In this document: piece after piece, positions 16,969-25,522 of the stretch
Position numbering within the stretch: position 1 is the stretch's first letter
Layout: the number at the start of each line of letters is the position of its first letter
NCBI GenBank assembly: GCA_046296295.1
Contig: JBKBLG010000014.1
Coordinates: 1-64,000, forward strand
Length of the DNA stretch: 64,000 nucleotides
Reading direction: 5' to 3'
Source: UBA10646 sp046296295
GTDB lineage: Bacteria; Bacteroidota; Bacteroidia; Chitinophagales; Chitinophagaceae
The notes under the pieces: generated by a model
The model's input: only the letters and a program-made list of their open reading frames with translations
Told to the model about the DNA's origin: nothing
The model's database searches: none
Made by a program: the position numbers and the translations under genes

Positions 16969-17110
16969 TACAGTGGTTTTTTCAAAAATCTCTTCTTCAC
17001 ATGAACATAATATTATGTGTACATGTTCTTATTGTCAAGAAATTATGAACTAAAAGTTACTTACGTAAATAGAAAATACCGTTCATCACAAATTCAAAAA
17101 TTTTCTTTTG

Positions 17111-17136
17111 GAAACTTTTGACAATAAAAAAGTTTC
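17111..17136. promoter_or_regulatory. Candidate TetR-type operator
   Basis: GAAACTTTT (17111-17119) and AAAAGTTTC (17128-17136) are perfect inverted 9-base arms separated by eight bases. The palindrome covers the -33 element and most of the spacer of the promoter at 17116-17146. That is where a repressor would block the TetR and efflux genes downstream. Confidence 0.6.
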
Positions 17137-17146
17137 TATAGTTTTG
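17116..17146 (+). promoter_or_regulatory. Promoter of the efflux operon
   Basis: A TTTTG -33 element (17116-17120) and TAGTTTTG (17139-17146) match the Bacteroidota -33/-7 consensus TTTG and TAnnTTTG with an 18-base spacer, and lie just upstream of the TetR gene. Confidence 0.7.
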
Positions 17147-17169
17147 CGTCCGTTTTCAAATTGGTATGC

Positions 17170-17781
17170 ATGGATGTGAAGGAAAGAATACGTGAAAAAG
17201 CAAAAGAGCTGTTTTTCCGGTATGGCTTCAAGTCGGTTACAATGGATGAAATTGCCTCACAGCTAGGTATGAGCAAAAAAACGCTGTATCAGTATTATGC
17301 CGATAAGGACATGCTTGTGGATGAGATCATGGATAGTGAGATGGAGTGTATGCGAACAGACTATCGTGATATGAAAATGGCTGCAGAAAATGCTATTGAT
17401 GAGTGCTTGCGAGATTTAGAATCGATGGAGGCCGTAATGAATACCATGAACCCAATTGTGGCATTTGATTTAGAAAAATTTTATCCAAAAACATTTGCAA
17501 AATTTAAAAAGTATAAAAATACTTTCTGGCTAGAAGAAATTAGATCAAATATTGAACGAGGGCGATCTGAAGAATTATATCGTACCGATTTTGATATAGA
17601 TATTATTTCCAGATTCAGAATTGATGCGGCTTTCATCATGTTTAATCAAGAAATGTTCCCTTATCCTAAGTATAATTTGATGCAGGTAAGCAAAGAGATA
17701 TATCTCCATTTTTTAAATGGAATAGTGTCTGCTAAAGGCAAGAAAATTTTAGATAAATACATCGCCAAGCGTAATAAATAA
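17170..17781 (+). CDS. TetR/AcrR family repressor
   Basis: The 203-residue protein has an N-terminal TetR helix-turn-helix: FFRYGFKSVTMDEIASQLGM then SKKTLYQYYADKDMLV. The C-terminal ligand domain is rich in acidic and aromatic residues and should form the dimer. The ATG at 17170 (MDVKERI) gives the usual spacing before the first helix; an earlier ATG at 17161 is possible. It is the first gene of a run with tolC, adaptor and pump genes, 23 bases apart, and an inverted repeat covers its promoter. The likely role is ligand-controlled repression of its own operon. Confidence 0.94.
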   Translation: MDVKERIREKAKELFFRYGFKSVTMDEIASQLGMSKKTLYQYYADKDMLVDEIMDSEMECMRTDYRDMKMAAENAIDECLRDLESMEAVMNTMNPIVAFDLEKFYPKTFAKFKKYKNTFWLEEIRSNIERGRSEELYRTDFDIDIISRFRIDAAFIMFNQEMFPYPKYNLMQVSKEIYLHFLNGIVSAKGKKILDKYIAKRNK

Positions 17782-17804
17782 CTTAATTAATCATAAACCC
17801 TTGT

Positions 17805-19151
17805 ATGAAATATGTAGTTCAATGCTTTTTACTATTGCTGCCAGCAATGGTATGGGCACAAGAAAAAGAAGAGAATTTAGTAACCGCACATGCGTTCACA
17901 ATTGCCGATTGTATTGAATATGCCAAGCGGCATAATGTGCAAGTGAAAAATGCACTCTTAAATGTGCAAATTCAGCAACAAACCAATCGTAACATCACTA
18001 GTGCCGCTTTACCGACTATTTCTGGAAATGCTGCCTTTACAGATTATCTACAAATACCTGTATCGGTAATTCCGGGTGAAATATTTGGCGGTGCTCCCGG
18101 CTCTTTTATACCTGTGAAGTTTGGTGTGAAGTACAATACTAATGTTGGTTTGAATTTGCAACAGTTGCTTTTTGACGGTCAAGTGTTTGTTGGCTTACAA
18201 GCACGTAAGGCTAGTATTGAATTTCAACAAAAAGCTTACGAAGTAACAGCTCAAGCGATTAGAGCTAATATTTATAAAATTTACTACCAGTTGGTAGCTG
18301 CGAAAACTCAGCTAGATATTTTAGATGCTAATATCGTTAGAGCAAAAAAGTTTGAATCAGATGCAAAAGCGCTCTATAAAAATGGGTTTGCTGAAAAGTT
18401 AGATGCCGATAGGGCTGCTGTTCAGGTTGCAAATCTTGAAATGCAAAGAATGTCTGTGCAAACACAAATAGATAATGGTTATGTTGGTTTAAAGTTTTTA
18501 ATGGGTATGCCTATTAAAGATTCTTTGTTGCTAACAGAAACCATCTCAGAAGATCAATTAAAAGAACAGTTACTTGATAATAATTACGATTATAACAATC
18601 GTCTAGAATATCAGTATGCTATGCTTGGTAAGCGATTGGGCGAATACAATGTTAAGCGTTACAAACTCGCTTACTTACCAACGGTAGCATTAAGTGGTAC
18701 CTATGTGCATCAAACACAACGTAATCAGTTTGATATGTTCAAGAAGGGAACACCTTGGTTTAATACCTCGATTATTGGTTTGAATATCTCAGTACCCATT
18801 TTCGATGGTTTTGCTAAAGATGCTAACCTTAGAAAAGCAAAACTGGAGTTGCAACAAACTGAGAATAATATCGCTGATTTCAAAAATCAAGTAGATAATG
18901 AGGTGAAGCAAGCATATAACACTTACAAGAATGCAATTCTGATGTTAGATAATCTGAAAAAGAATAGCAACCTTGCTGAACAGGTATATCTACAAACAAA
19001 AAAGAAATTTGAAAGCGGACTCGCAAGCAACACAGATGTAACCAATACACAAGCAGATTTAATTACAGCACAAACCAATTACATCAATGCTATGTATACT
19101 GCCATTATTGCTAAGGTAGATTACATGAAAGCAACCGGAAAATTACCATAA
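17805..19151 (+). CDS. TolC family outer-membrane efflux channel
   Basis: The 448-residue protein has a signal peptide (FLLLLPAMVWAQ). Two OEP repeats follow: DCIEYAKRHNVQVKNALLNV opens the first, and YLQTKKKFESGLASNTDVTN, the typical coiled-coil end, closes the second. These channels form trimeric barrels with periplasmic helices and exit ducts for RND pumps. The gene lies directly between the repressor and the adaptor, so the three-part pump is encoded together in the order channel, adaptor, pump. Confidence 0.94.
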   Translation: MKYVVQCFLLLLPAMVWAQEKEENLVTAHAFTIADCIEYAKRHNVQVKNALLNVQIQQQTNRNITSAALPTISGNAAFTDYLQIPVSVIPGEIFGGAPGSFIPVKFGVKYNTNVGLNLQQLLFDGQVFVGLQARKASIEFQQKAYEVTAQAIRANIYKIYYQLVAAKTQLDILDANIVRAKKFESDAKALYKNGFAEKLDADRAAVQVANLEMQRMSVQTQIDNGYVGLKFLMGMPIKDSLLLTETISEDQLKEQLLDNNYDYNNRLEYQYAMLGKRLGEYNVKRYKLAYLPTVALSGTYVHQTQRNQFDMFKKGTPWFNTSIIGLNISVPIFDGFAKDANLRKAKLELQQTENNIADFKNQVDNEVKQAYNTYKNAILMLDNLKKNSNLAEQVYLQTKKKFESGLASNTDVTNTQADLITAQTNYINAMYTAIIAKVDYMKATGKLP

Positions 19152-19186
19152 CTAAATACTTAATCTTAAAAGAAAATAGCATTTAT

Positions 19187-20338
19187 ATGCAAACGATAAA
19201 ATACATATTTGTTGCTGCAACATTAGCTACTGCGGTAGCTTGTACAGTTACACCCGAACAAAAGCTTGCAAAGAAAAAAGAAGAACTCACAAAGTTAAAA
19301 GATGATCGAGCGAAGCTCAATGTAGAAATTGAAAAGCTCGAGAAAGAAATTGTAAAACTTGATCCAACACAAAAGGTAGAAAAGCCCAAATTGGTATCTA
19401 TTGCAACCGTTGCTACACAGCCTTTCTCACATTACATTGATTTACAAGGGCAGATTGTAGCCGAAGATATATCTTATGTAGCACCACGAAATGGGCAAGG
19501 TGGTTACGTGAAAGCCATTTATGTGAAGCGCGGACAAGCAATTAAAAAAGGCCAGTTGGTTTTAAAGTTAGATGACGCGATTTATCAAAAACAAATAGCC
19601 CAAATTCAAACACAATTGAATCTTGCTAAAGATGTACTTCGTAGAAGAGAAAATCTTTGGAAAGATAATATTGGTACCGAGTTTGATTTAGTACAAGCCC
19701 GTAATAATGTAGAAGCTGTTGAGCGGCAGATGGAGTTGGCAAAAGAACAGCTTTCGTTCACTAACGTATATGCAGATATGGATGGTGTAGTAGAAGAAAT
19801 TACCATAAAAGTAGGCGAATTATTTAGCGGTACTCCATTAGCTGGTTATGTGAAATTAGTGAACAGCAGTAATCTTAAAGTGAAAGTGAATGTGCCTCAG
19901 AACTACTTAGAACGTGTGAAAGAAGGGATGAACATTACTGTAAATGTTCCAGATGCTGGCAAAACTATAGCTGCTAAAATTACGCTGAAAGGCCAGTTAA
20001 TTGATGTTCCAAGCCAGAGCTTTTATATTGAAGCAACTATTCCTGCCAATAGTGGTATTAAAGCCAATCAGTTCGCCAGCGTACAAATTTTAGATTACAG
20101 TGTAGCCAATGCCATTGTTGTGCCTGTTAATATTGTACAAAACGATGAGAAAGGAAAATTTGTAATGGTTGTTGCACAAGATGGTAAAGCACAAAGAGCT
20201 AAAAAGCGTGTTGTAACTACAGGTGAATTGTATGGTAACAACTTAGAAATTAAAGCTGGCTTAAATTCAGGCGATATCATTATAACAGAAGGATATCAAT
20301 CGGTGTACGAAGGGCAGGCTATCACCACAAAGCAGTAG
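19187..20338 (+). CDS. RND efflux periplasmic adaptor (MFP family)
   Basis: The 383-residue lipoprotein-like product has a short signal (ATLATAVACT). A coiled coil follows at about residues 25-65 (KKKEELTKLKDDRAKLNVEI), an unusual extra helix before the adaptor core. Then come the lipoyl half-motifs (GGYVKAIYVKRGQAIKKGQL), the alpha hairpin, and the beta-barrel and membrane-proximal domains. Adaptors join the inner-membrane pump to TolC. The N-terminal coiled coil may help anchor or assemble. The gap to tolC is 35 bases and to the pump 72 bases. Confidence 0.94.
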   Translation: MQTIKYIFVAATLATAVACTVTPEQKLAKKKEELTKLKDDRAKLNVEIEKLEKEIVKLDPTQKVEKPKLVSIATVATQPFSHYIDLQGQIVAEDISYVAPRNGQGGYVKAIYVKRGQAIKKGQLVLKLDDAIYQKQIAQIQTQLNLAKDVLRRRENLWKDNIGTEFDLVQARNNVEAVERQMELAKEQLSFTNVYADMDGVVEEITIKVGELFSGTPLAGYVKLVNSSNLKVKVNVPQNYLERVKEGMNITVNVPDAGKTIAAKITLKGQLIDVPSQSFYIEATIPANSGIKANQFASVQILDYSVANAIVVPVNIVQNDEKGKFVMVVAQDGKAQRAKKRVVTTGELYGNNLEIKAGLNSGDIIITEGYQSVYEGQAITTKQ

Positions 20339-20410
20339 TATTATGCTGTTACTTGAAGTATAGTTTTTCATTTGCCTGTAAAGGCGTAGTACACTCCTAA
20401 ACCAAAAAGT

Positions 20411-23400
20411 ATGCAATTATCTTCATTTAACTTCAAGCAGTTCAAACCTACTACTTGGAGTATTAAGAATAGAACATCTATTTATCTGCTCATGCTTATG
20501 GTCAGTTTAGCTGGTATTTTCCAGTTTATTACACTACCAAAAGAGCAGTTCCCTGATATTGTAATTCCAACAGTATTTGTACAAACAATCTACGTTGGTA
20601 ACTCGCCCAAGGATATTGAAAACCTCGTAACACAACCTATTGAAAAACAAATTAAAGGTATTACGGGTGTTAAGGTGAAAAAAGTAACAAGTACATCTCA
20701 ACAAGATTTTAGTGCCATTATTGTTGAGTTTGATACCGATGTTAAAACAGACCTCGCGGTACAGAAGGTAAAAGATGCAGTAGATAAAGCCAAACAAGAT
20801 TTGCCTACCGATCTTACACAAGAGCCTGTTGTTCAAGAGGTGAGCTTTAGCGAGCAGCCTATTATGTACGTGAACGTAAGCGGCGATTACGATCTCATGC
20901 GTTTAAAAAAATATGCCGATGATTTGAAAGATAAATTAGAAGAATTGCCACAAATTAATCGTATTGATTTAGTTGGTGCTCCTGAACGAGAATTTCAAAT
21001 CAATGTAGATAATTACCGCATGCAGAGTGCTGGCGTTACATTCGACGATATTGAGGGTGCAATTAAACGCGAAAATCTTGATATCAGCGGTGGACTGCTC
21101 GATGTAGGTAATATGAAGCGTAACTTACAGTTAAAAGGTCAACTTAAAACAGCGTACGATATTGAGAAAATTATTCTCAAGAATATTTCTGGTGCACCTG
21201 TGTACTTAAAAGATATTGCTTCTATTAAAGATACCATTAAAGAAAAAGAAAGTTATGCCCGCCTTGATGGTAAAAAAGTAATTACCCTAAATATTATTAA
21301 GCGTAGTGGCGAAAATTTAATTGAAACTAGCGACGATGTTAAGCGTGTAACAGAAGAACTAAAAGAAACCATCTTCCCCAAAGATTTGAATGTTGTAATC
21401 ACAGGCGATCAAAGCAAGCTTACAAGAGTATCGTTCAACGATTTGGTGAACAGTATCGTTATTGGGTTCGTATTAGTACTAGTGATATTAATGTTCTTCA
21501 TGGGCGTAACCAATGCGTTCTTTGTGGCCTTGAGTGTGCCGCTTAGTATGTTCGTGGCATTTGTTTTTCTGCCTGCCGCCGATTTAATTGTTGGTACGCA
21601 TGTAACGCTCAACTTCATTGTACTATTCGCCTTACTGTTTGGTCTAGGTATTATTGTAGACGATGCCATTGTGGTGATTGAAAATACACACAGAATTTTT
21701 GTAGAGGGCAAGGGAAAAGTATCTTCTGAACGAAGTGCCATTGAAGCTGCCGGCGAAGTATTTGTGCCTGTATTAGCAGGTACATTAACCACTTTAGCTC
21801 CTTTTTTCCCGTTGTTATTTTGGCCGGGTATTATTGGTAAGTTCATGATTTACTTACCAACCATGCTCATCTTTACCCTAGCAGCATCATTAATTGTGGC
21901 TTTTATCATGAACCCAGTATTCGCTGTAGATTTCATGAATCATAGTGATGATGAAGAGATAAAACAAAAAGCGAAGTTGTTTAAAAAGCCTGGTTTTTGG
22001 GCGGCCATCATCCTTGGTGTATTACTCGATGTATGGGGCAGCACTTTAGGTCATCCTGAAGGCGATATGGCTTTCTTCTGGGGTAACTTGTTATTGTTCT
22101 TAACGTTCTTGGTAGTACTCAATCGTTACTTCTTACAGCATATAATTTTATCGTTCCAGAACAAGGTATTGCCTTGGATTATGAACCACTACGAAAGCTT
22201 ATTACGTTGGGCTTTGGTAGGCTGGCGCCCAGTAGGCTTGTTGCTTGGTACTATTGGTTTGCTCATCTTCAGTTTTGTATTTTTTGGAGCTATGAATGTG
22301 CCGGTGGTATTTTTCCCGAAAGGCGATCCGAACCAAATTTATGTATACCTAAAGCTACCAGTTGGTACCAACGTGGCTTATACCGATAGTGTAACAAGAC
22401 AGTTAGAAGCAAAGGTGTACAAGGTGTTGGGGATGGAAAATGGCAAGAAAAACCCGGTTGTAGAAAGTGTTATCACAAACGTTGCAGTGGGTGCCAGCGA
22501 CCCTACCAGTGGCGATAGAAGTACACGTAGCGAGCTGGGCCGTATTCAAGTGTCGTTTGTAGAGTTTGAACAACGCCACGGTGTTAGTACTGCACCTTAT
22601 TTAGATGAAATTCGTAAAGCGGTGAAAGAGATACCAGGTGCAGAAATCAGTGTTGATCAACAAAAAAATGGTCCTCCAACCGAACCGCCGATAAATATTG
22701 AGGTGGCTAGCGAAGATTTTGATAATATGATCAAAACAGCAGTGGGTCTCAAAAACTATCTTGATAGCATTCAAGTGCCCGGTGTAGAAGAGTTGAAAAT
22801 GGATGTTGATTTGAGCAATCCAGAAATTACCCTTACGGTAGATAGGCAACGTGCCTTACAAGAAGGGGTAAGCACAGCTCAAATTGGCTTAGCCATACGT
22901 ACCGCTTTGTTCGGTAGAGAGCTTAGCAAAATCAAAGATGGTGAAGATGAATACAAGATTCAACTACGCAACAATCAGTTGCAACGCCATAGCTTGAGCG
23001 ATTTACTGAACATGCGTATCACCTTCCGCGATTTCACAACAGGGCAGGTTAAAAACATACCCATCAGCACCGTTGTAAAGGCCGATTTAACCAGTACTTT
23101 AGGTAGTGTTAAACGCAAAAATCAGAAGCGTCAAATAAGCATCCGCAGTAATGTGCTTTCGGGCTTCACACCCACAGCTGTTAACCAAGTGCTAGAAGGC
23201 CATATCAAGAGCTTTCAAGGCAAGCTCGATGGTGTAACCATTCGCCAAACAGGCGAAGGTGAGCAACAAGCCGAAACAGGTGCTTTCTTATCAAAAGCAT
23301 TGGTAATTGCATTGCTACTCATTCTCTTCATTTTAGTATTGCAGTTCAATAGCATTAGCAAATCGGTCATTATCTTAACCGAAATTATCTTCTCTGTTAT

Positions 23401-24013
23401 TGGTGTATTACTAGGTTTTGCCATCACCGGTATGGAAGTGAGTGTGGTAATGACGGGTGTAGGTATACTAGGCTTAGCAGGTATTGTAATTAAAAACGGT
23501 ATCCTTGTGATTGAATTCACCGAAGAGCTACGCAGCCGTGGCATGAAAACAAGAGAAGCAGCCATCCTTGCGGGAAAAACACGTATTATACCCGTACTAC
23601 TTACAGCAGTTGCAGTGGTGCTTGGCTTAATACCGTTGGCTGTTGGTTTCAACATCAACTTCATCACCATGTTCTCAGAACTAGATCCGAAGATTTTCTT
23701 CGGTGGCGATAACGCAGTGTTCTGGAAACCACTCAGCTGGACCATCATCTTCGGTGTAATGTTTGCCTTCTTTATGACATTGATAATTGTACCAAGTATG
23801 TACATTATTGCCGAGCGCCTACGTCGCCCAATGCGTAGAATGTTTGGCGGTAAGTGGGTCAGTTTCTTAGGTATACCACCACTTACTATCTTATTAATTG
23901 TATTAATAATTGTTGTGATGATAAAGCACCTTATTGTAGTAGCACGTCGTCGCCGCAAGTTAGCAGCAAGCCACGCTACAGTGAACGAATCGTTCATTGG
24001 CAGTTGGTTCTAA
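20411..24013 (+). CDS. RND efflux permease (HAE-type), 1200 aa
   Basis: This inner-membrane proton antiporter pumps drugs or metabolites through the adaptor and TolC. The TM4 proton relay is GIIVDDAIVVIEN with Asp417 and Asp418, and the FFP start is seen in LPKEQFPDIVIPTVFV. It is about 150 residues longer than the usual 1030-1050. One part of the extra is at about residues 515-590, where a loop with two extra hydrophobic stretches is inserted. Another hydrophobic stretch ends the protein (PPLTILLIVLIIVVMIKHL), followed by RRRRK. A weak copy of the 14-mer (22831) lies inside. The substrate is not visible. Confidence 0.95.
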   Translation: MQLSSFNFKQFKPTTWSIKNRTSIYLLMLMVSLAGIFQFITLPKEQFPDIVIPTVFVQTIYVGNSPKDIENLVTQPIEKQIKGITGVKVKKVTSTSQQDFSAIIVEFDTDVKTDLAVQKVKDAVDKAKQDLPTDLTQEPVVQEVSFSEQPIMYVNVSGDYDLMRLKKYADDLKDKLEELPQINRIDLVGAPEREFQINVDNYRMQSAGVTFDDIEGAIKRENLDISGGLLDVGNMKRNLQLKGQLKTAYDIEKIILKNISGAPVYLKDIASIKDTIKEKESYARLDGKKVITLNIIKRSGENLIETSDDVKRVTEELKETIFPKDLNVVITGDQSKLTRVSFNDLVNSIVIGFVLVLVILMFFMGVTNAFFVALSVPLSMFVAFVFLPAADLIVGTHVTLNFIVLFALLFGLGIIVDDAIVVIENTHRIFVEGKGKVSSERSAIEAAGEVFVPVLAGTLTTLAPFFPLLFWPGIIGKFMIYLPTMLIFTLAASLIVAFIMNPVFAVDFMNHSDDEEIKQKAKLFKKPGFWAAIILGVLLDVWGSTLGHPEGDMAFFWGNLLLFLTFLVVLNRYFLQHIILSFQNKVLPWIMNHYESLLRWALVGWRPVGLLLGTIGLLIFSFVFFGAMNVPVVFFPKGDPNQIYVYLKLPVGTNVAYTDSVTRQLEAKVYKVLGMENGKKNPVVESVITNVAVGASDPTSGDRSTRSELGRIQVSFVEFEQRHGVSTAPYLDEIRKAVKEIPGAEISVDQQKNGPPTEPPINIEVASEDFDNMIKTAVGLKNYLDSIQVPGVEELKMDVDLSNPEITLTVDRQRALQEGVSTAQIGLAIRTALFGRELSKIKDGEDEYKIQLRNNQLQRHSLSDLLNMRITFRDFTTGQVKNIPISTVVKADLTSTLGSVKRKNQKRQISIRSNVLSGFTPTAVNQVLEGHIKSFQGKLDGVTIRQTGEGEQQAETGAFLSKALVIALLLILFILVLQFNSISKSVIILTEIIFSVIGVLLGFAITGMEVSVVMTGVGILGLAGIVIKNGILVIEFTEELRSRGMKTREAAILAGKTRIIPVLLTAVAVVLGLIPLAVGFNINFITMFSELDPKIFFGGDNAVFWKPLSWTIIFGVMFAFFMTLIIVPSMYIIAERLRRPMRRMFGGKWVSFLGIPPLTILLIVLIIVVMIKHLIVVARRRRKLAASHATVNESFIGSWF

Positions 24014-24059
24014 ACATTACACTACAAATATTTACAGTTGGTTTTGGTAATATAAACAC

Positions 24060-24086
24060 GCCCCACCTTTCTAGGTGGGGCTTTTT
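24060..24086 (+). terminator. Terminator of the efflux operon
   Basis: GCCCCACCT and AGGTGGGGC form a perfect 9-bp stem with a four-base loop, followed by five T. Confidence 0.88.
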
Positions 24087-24788
24087 GTTAGCCGCAATAA
24101 CATTTATAAAAGGAAAGTATATCATTAATCACAAAAAAAGTATACAGATGCTGAGATCAATTGATTAGTGCAATTTTTAGAAACAAATGACAAAATGCTT
24201 TTAAGGGCATTTTGCTATTTGACTGAGTAGTGCAACTTTTGGATTGTCTATGTCTAAAAAATTAAAAATTGAAGTTTAATTTATTACACTTATACGGGTT
24301 ATGTTATTGCTGTATAAGTTGTTGAACACTGTTTTGGTTTAGCAAATGACACTTAAATAACTTGGATTTCTACCTGTGTATTATTACAAAAAATTTCTCT
24401 TACGCCTCTGGTGAATTAGGTTGTGTACAATTGCGCAGTTGAAGCCATGTGCTTTAACACGGTATCTTTCGGCTGAACCATATTTGAATAATATCACACC
24501 ATGCGGCATAGTTGTTCAATACAGTTAACTTTTGTATTAAAAAATATGAATGCCCGCAACTTACGCCGCTGTGTACAATTACTTTGTAAGGTTTGTTTCG
24601 AATGATTTGTGTAGCTGTTGGCAACACCAAAATACTGCTGACAAAGTAGTATAACATTTTCTGCTTGTACTTATAAGCCAAGCAATAGCAATGCTAGTGC
24701 ACTTGTAATGCAAAGTATCATACTTGCTATACCATTCATTTACCGTAAGGTGTACTTACGTAAATAGTAAATATAAAATTGCCACACA
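24087..24788. other. Spacer of about 700 bases without a clear gene
   Basis: This AT-rich spacer separates the efflux operon from pdxH. It contains a weak stem-loop (CAAAATGC 24191-24198 with GCATTTTG 24207-24214) and the paired repeats at 24737-24766. A minus-strand frame at 24454-24681 is unlike any family and is not supported. I see no other gene. Confidence 0.65.
24737..24766. repeat. Mixed inverted pair: 14-mer and sister motif
   Basis: An exact minus copy of the 14-mer (24737-24750) is followed after three bases by ACTTACGTAAATA (24754-24766). The two halves can fold together into an imperfect hairpin. Confidence 0.7.
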
Positions 24789-25430
24789 TTACGGCGATAA
24801 ACGTACACGTATCCAATCTTCTTGGTTGGTAAGGGTGTAACGGAGGCGGTCGTGTAGGCGGCTACTACGGCCTTGCCAAAATTCAATTACTTGCGGTTGT
24901 ATAATGTAACCACCCCAGTGTTCGGGGCGTGGTGGGTGGTCGCCAAATTGCTGCATTAGTTCGTTCACACGATGCTCTAAAATGGTGCGGTCGTTAATAA
25001 TGGCACTCTGGTTGCTGGCCCATGCACCAATGCGGCTACCTAGCGGACGGCTATGGTAATAAGCATCGCTAGCCGCGGAATCAATTTTTTGAACCGTACC
25101 TTGTATTCTTACTTGGCGTTCTAACTCTTTCCAGAAAAAAACCATGCAAGCCTTTGGATTGGCTGCTAATTGGGTGCCTTTTTGGCTGTTATAGTTGGTG
25201 AAAAATACAAATCCATCTTCATCGTAACTTTTCAATAATACTATACGAGCATCGGGCATGCCTTGGGAATCTATGGTGGCAAGTGTAAAGGCGTTCACTT
25301 CATCAATATTGCTGGCTACAGCCTCGTTCCACCAAATTGTGAATTGATCTATAGGATGTAGCAAAGCATCGGCTTCGTCAAGACTTTTTAGCTTATAATC
25401 GCGGCGTATATCGGCTATTTCTCTTTTCAT
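24789..25430 (-). CDS. pdxH: Pyridoxamine 5'-phosphate oxidase
   Basis: The FMN enzyme makes pyridoxal phosphate from pyridoxine or pyridoxamine phosphate. The 213-residue form begins MKREIADIRRDYKLKSLDEA, the family start. It contains DARIVLLKSYDEDGFVFFTN for FMN binding and ends with the C-terminal signature region FWQGRSSRLHDRLRY. The frame could start at 25484, but that adds 18 unmatched residues. The gene stands alone between the repeat pair and ligA. Confidence 0.95.
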   Translation of the reverse strand: MKREIADIRRDYKLKSLDEADALLHPIDQFTIWWNEAVASNIDEVNAFTLATIDSQGMPDARIVLLKSYDEDGFVFFTNYNSQKGTQLAANPKACMVFFWKELERQVRIQGTVQKIDSAASDAYYHSRPLGSRIGAWASNQSAIINDRTILEHRVNELMQQFGDHPPRPEHWGGYIIQPQVIEFWQGRSSRLHDRLRYTLTNQEDWIRVRLSP

Positions 25431-25522
25431 AAAAAGTAGTTGTTCGTTTACGTAAGTGTTCAAAATAACTTGCTCTATTAACAAGGTAGGCTGCTATCGG
25501 TTGTAAGTATTACTGATGTTTG

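Noticed and set aside
23215..23997. 260-codon minus-strand frame opposite the RND pump
   Set aside because: It mirrors the pump membrane helices and has a serine/threonine-rich composition typical of shadow frames.
24454..24681. 75-codon minus-strand frame in the spacer before pdxH
   Set aside because: No recognisable pattern and an odd composition; looks like a random open frame in AT-rich DNA.
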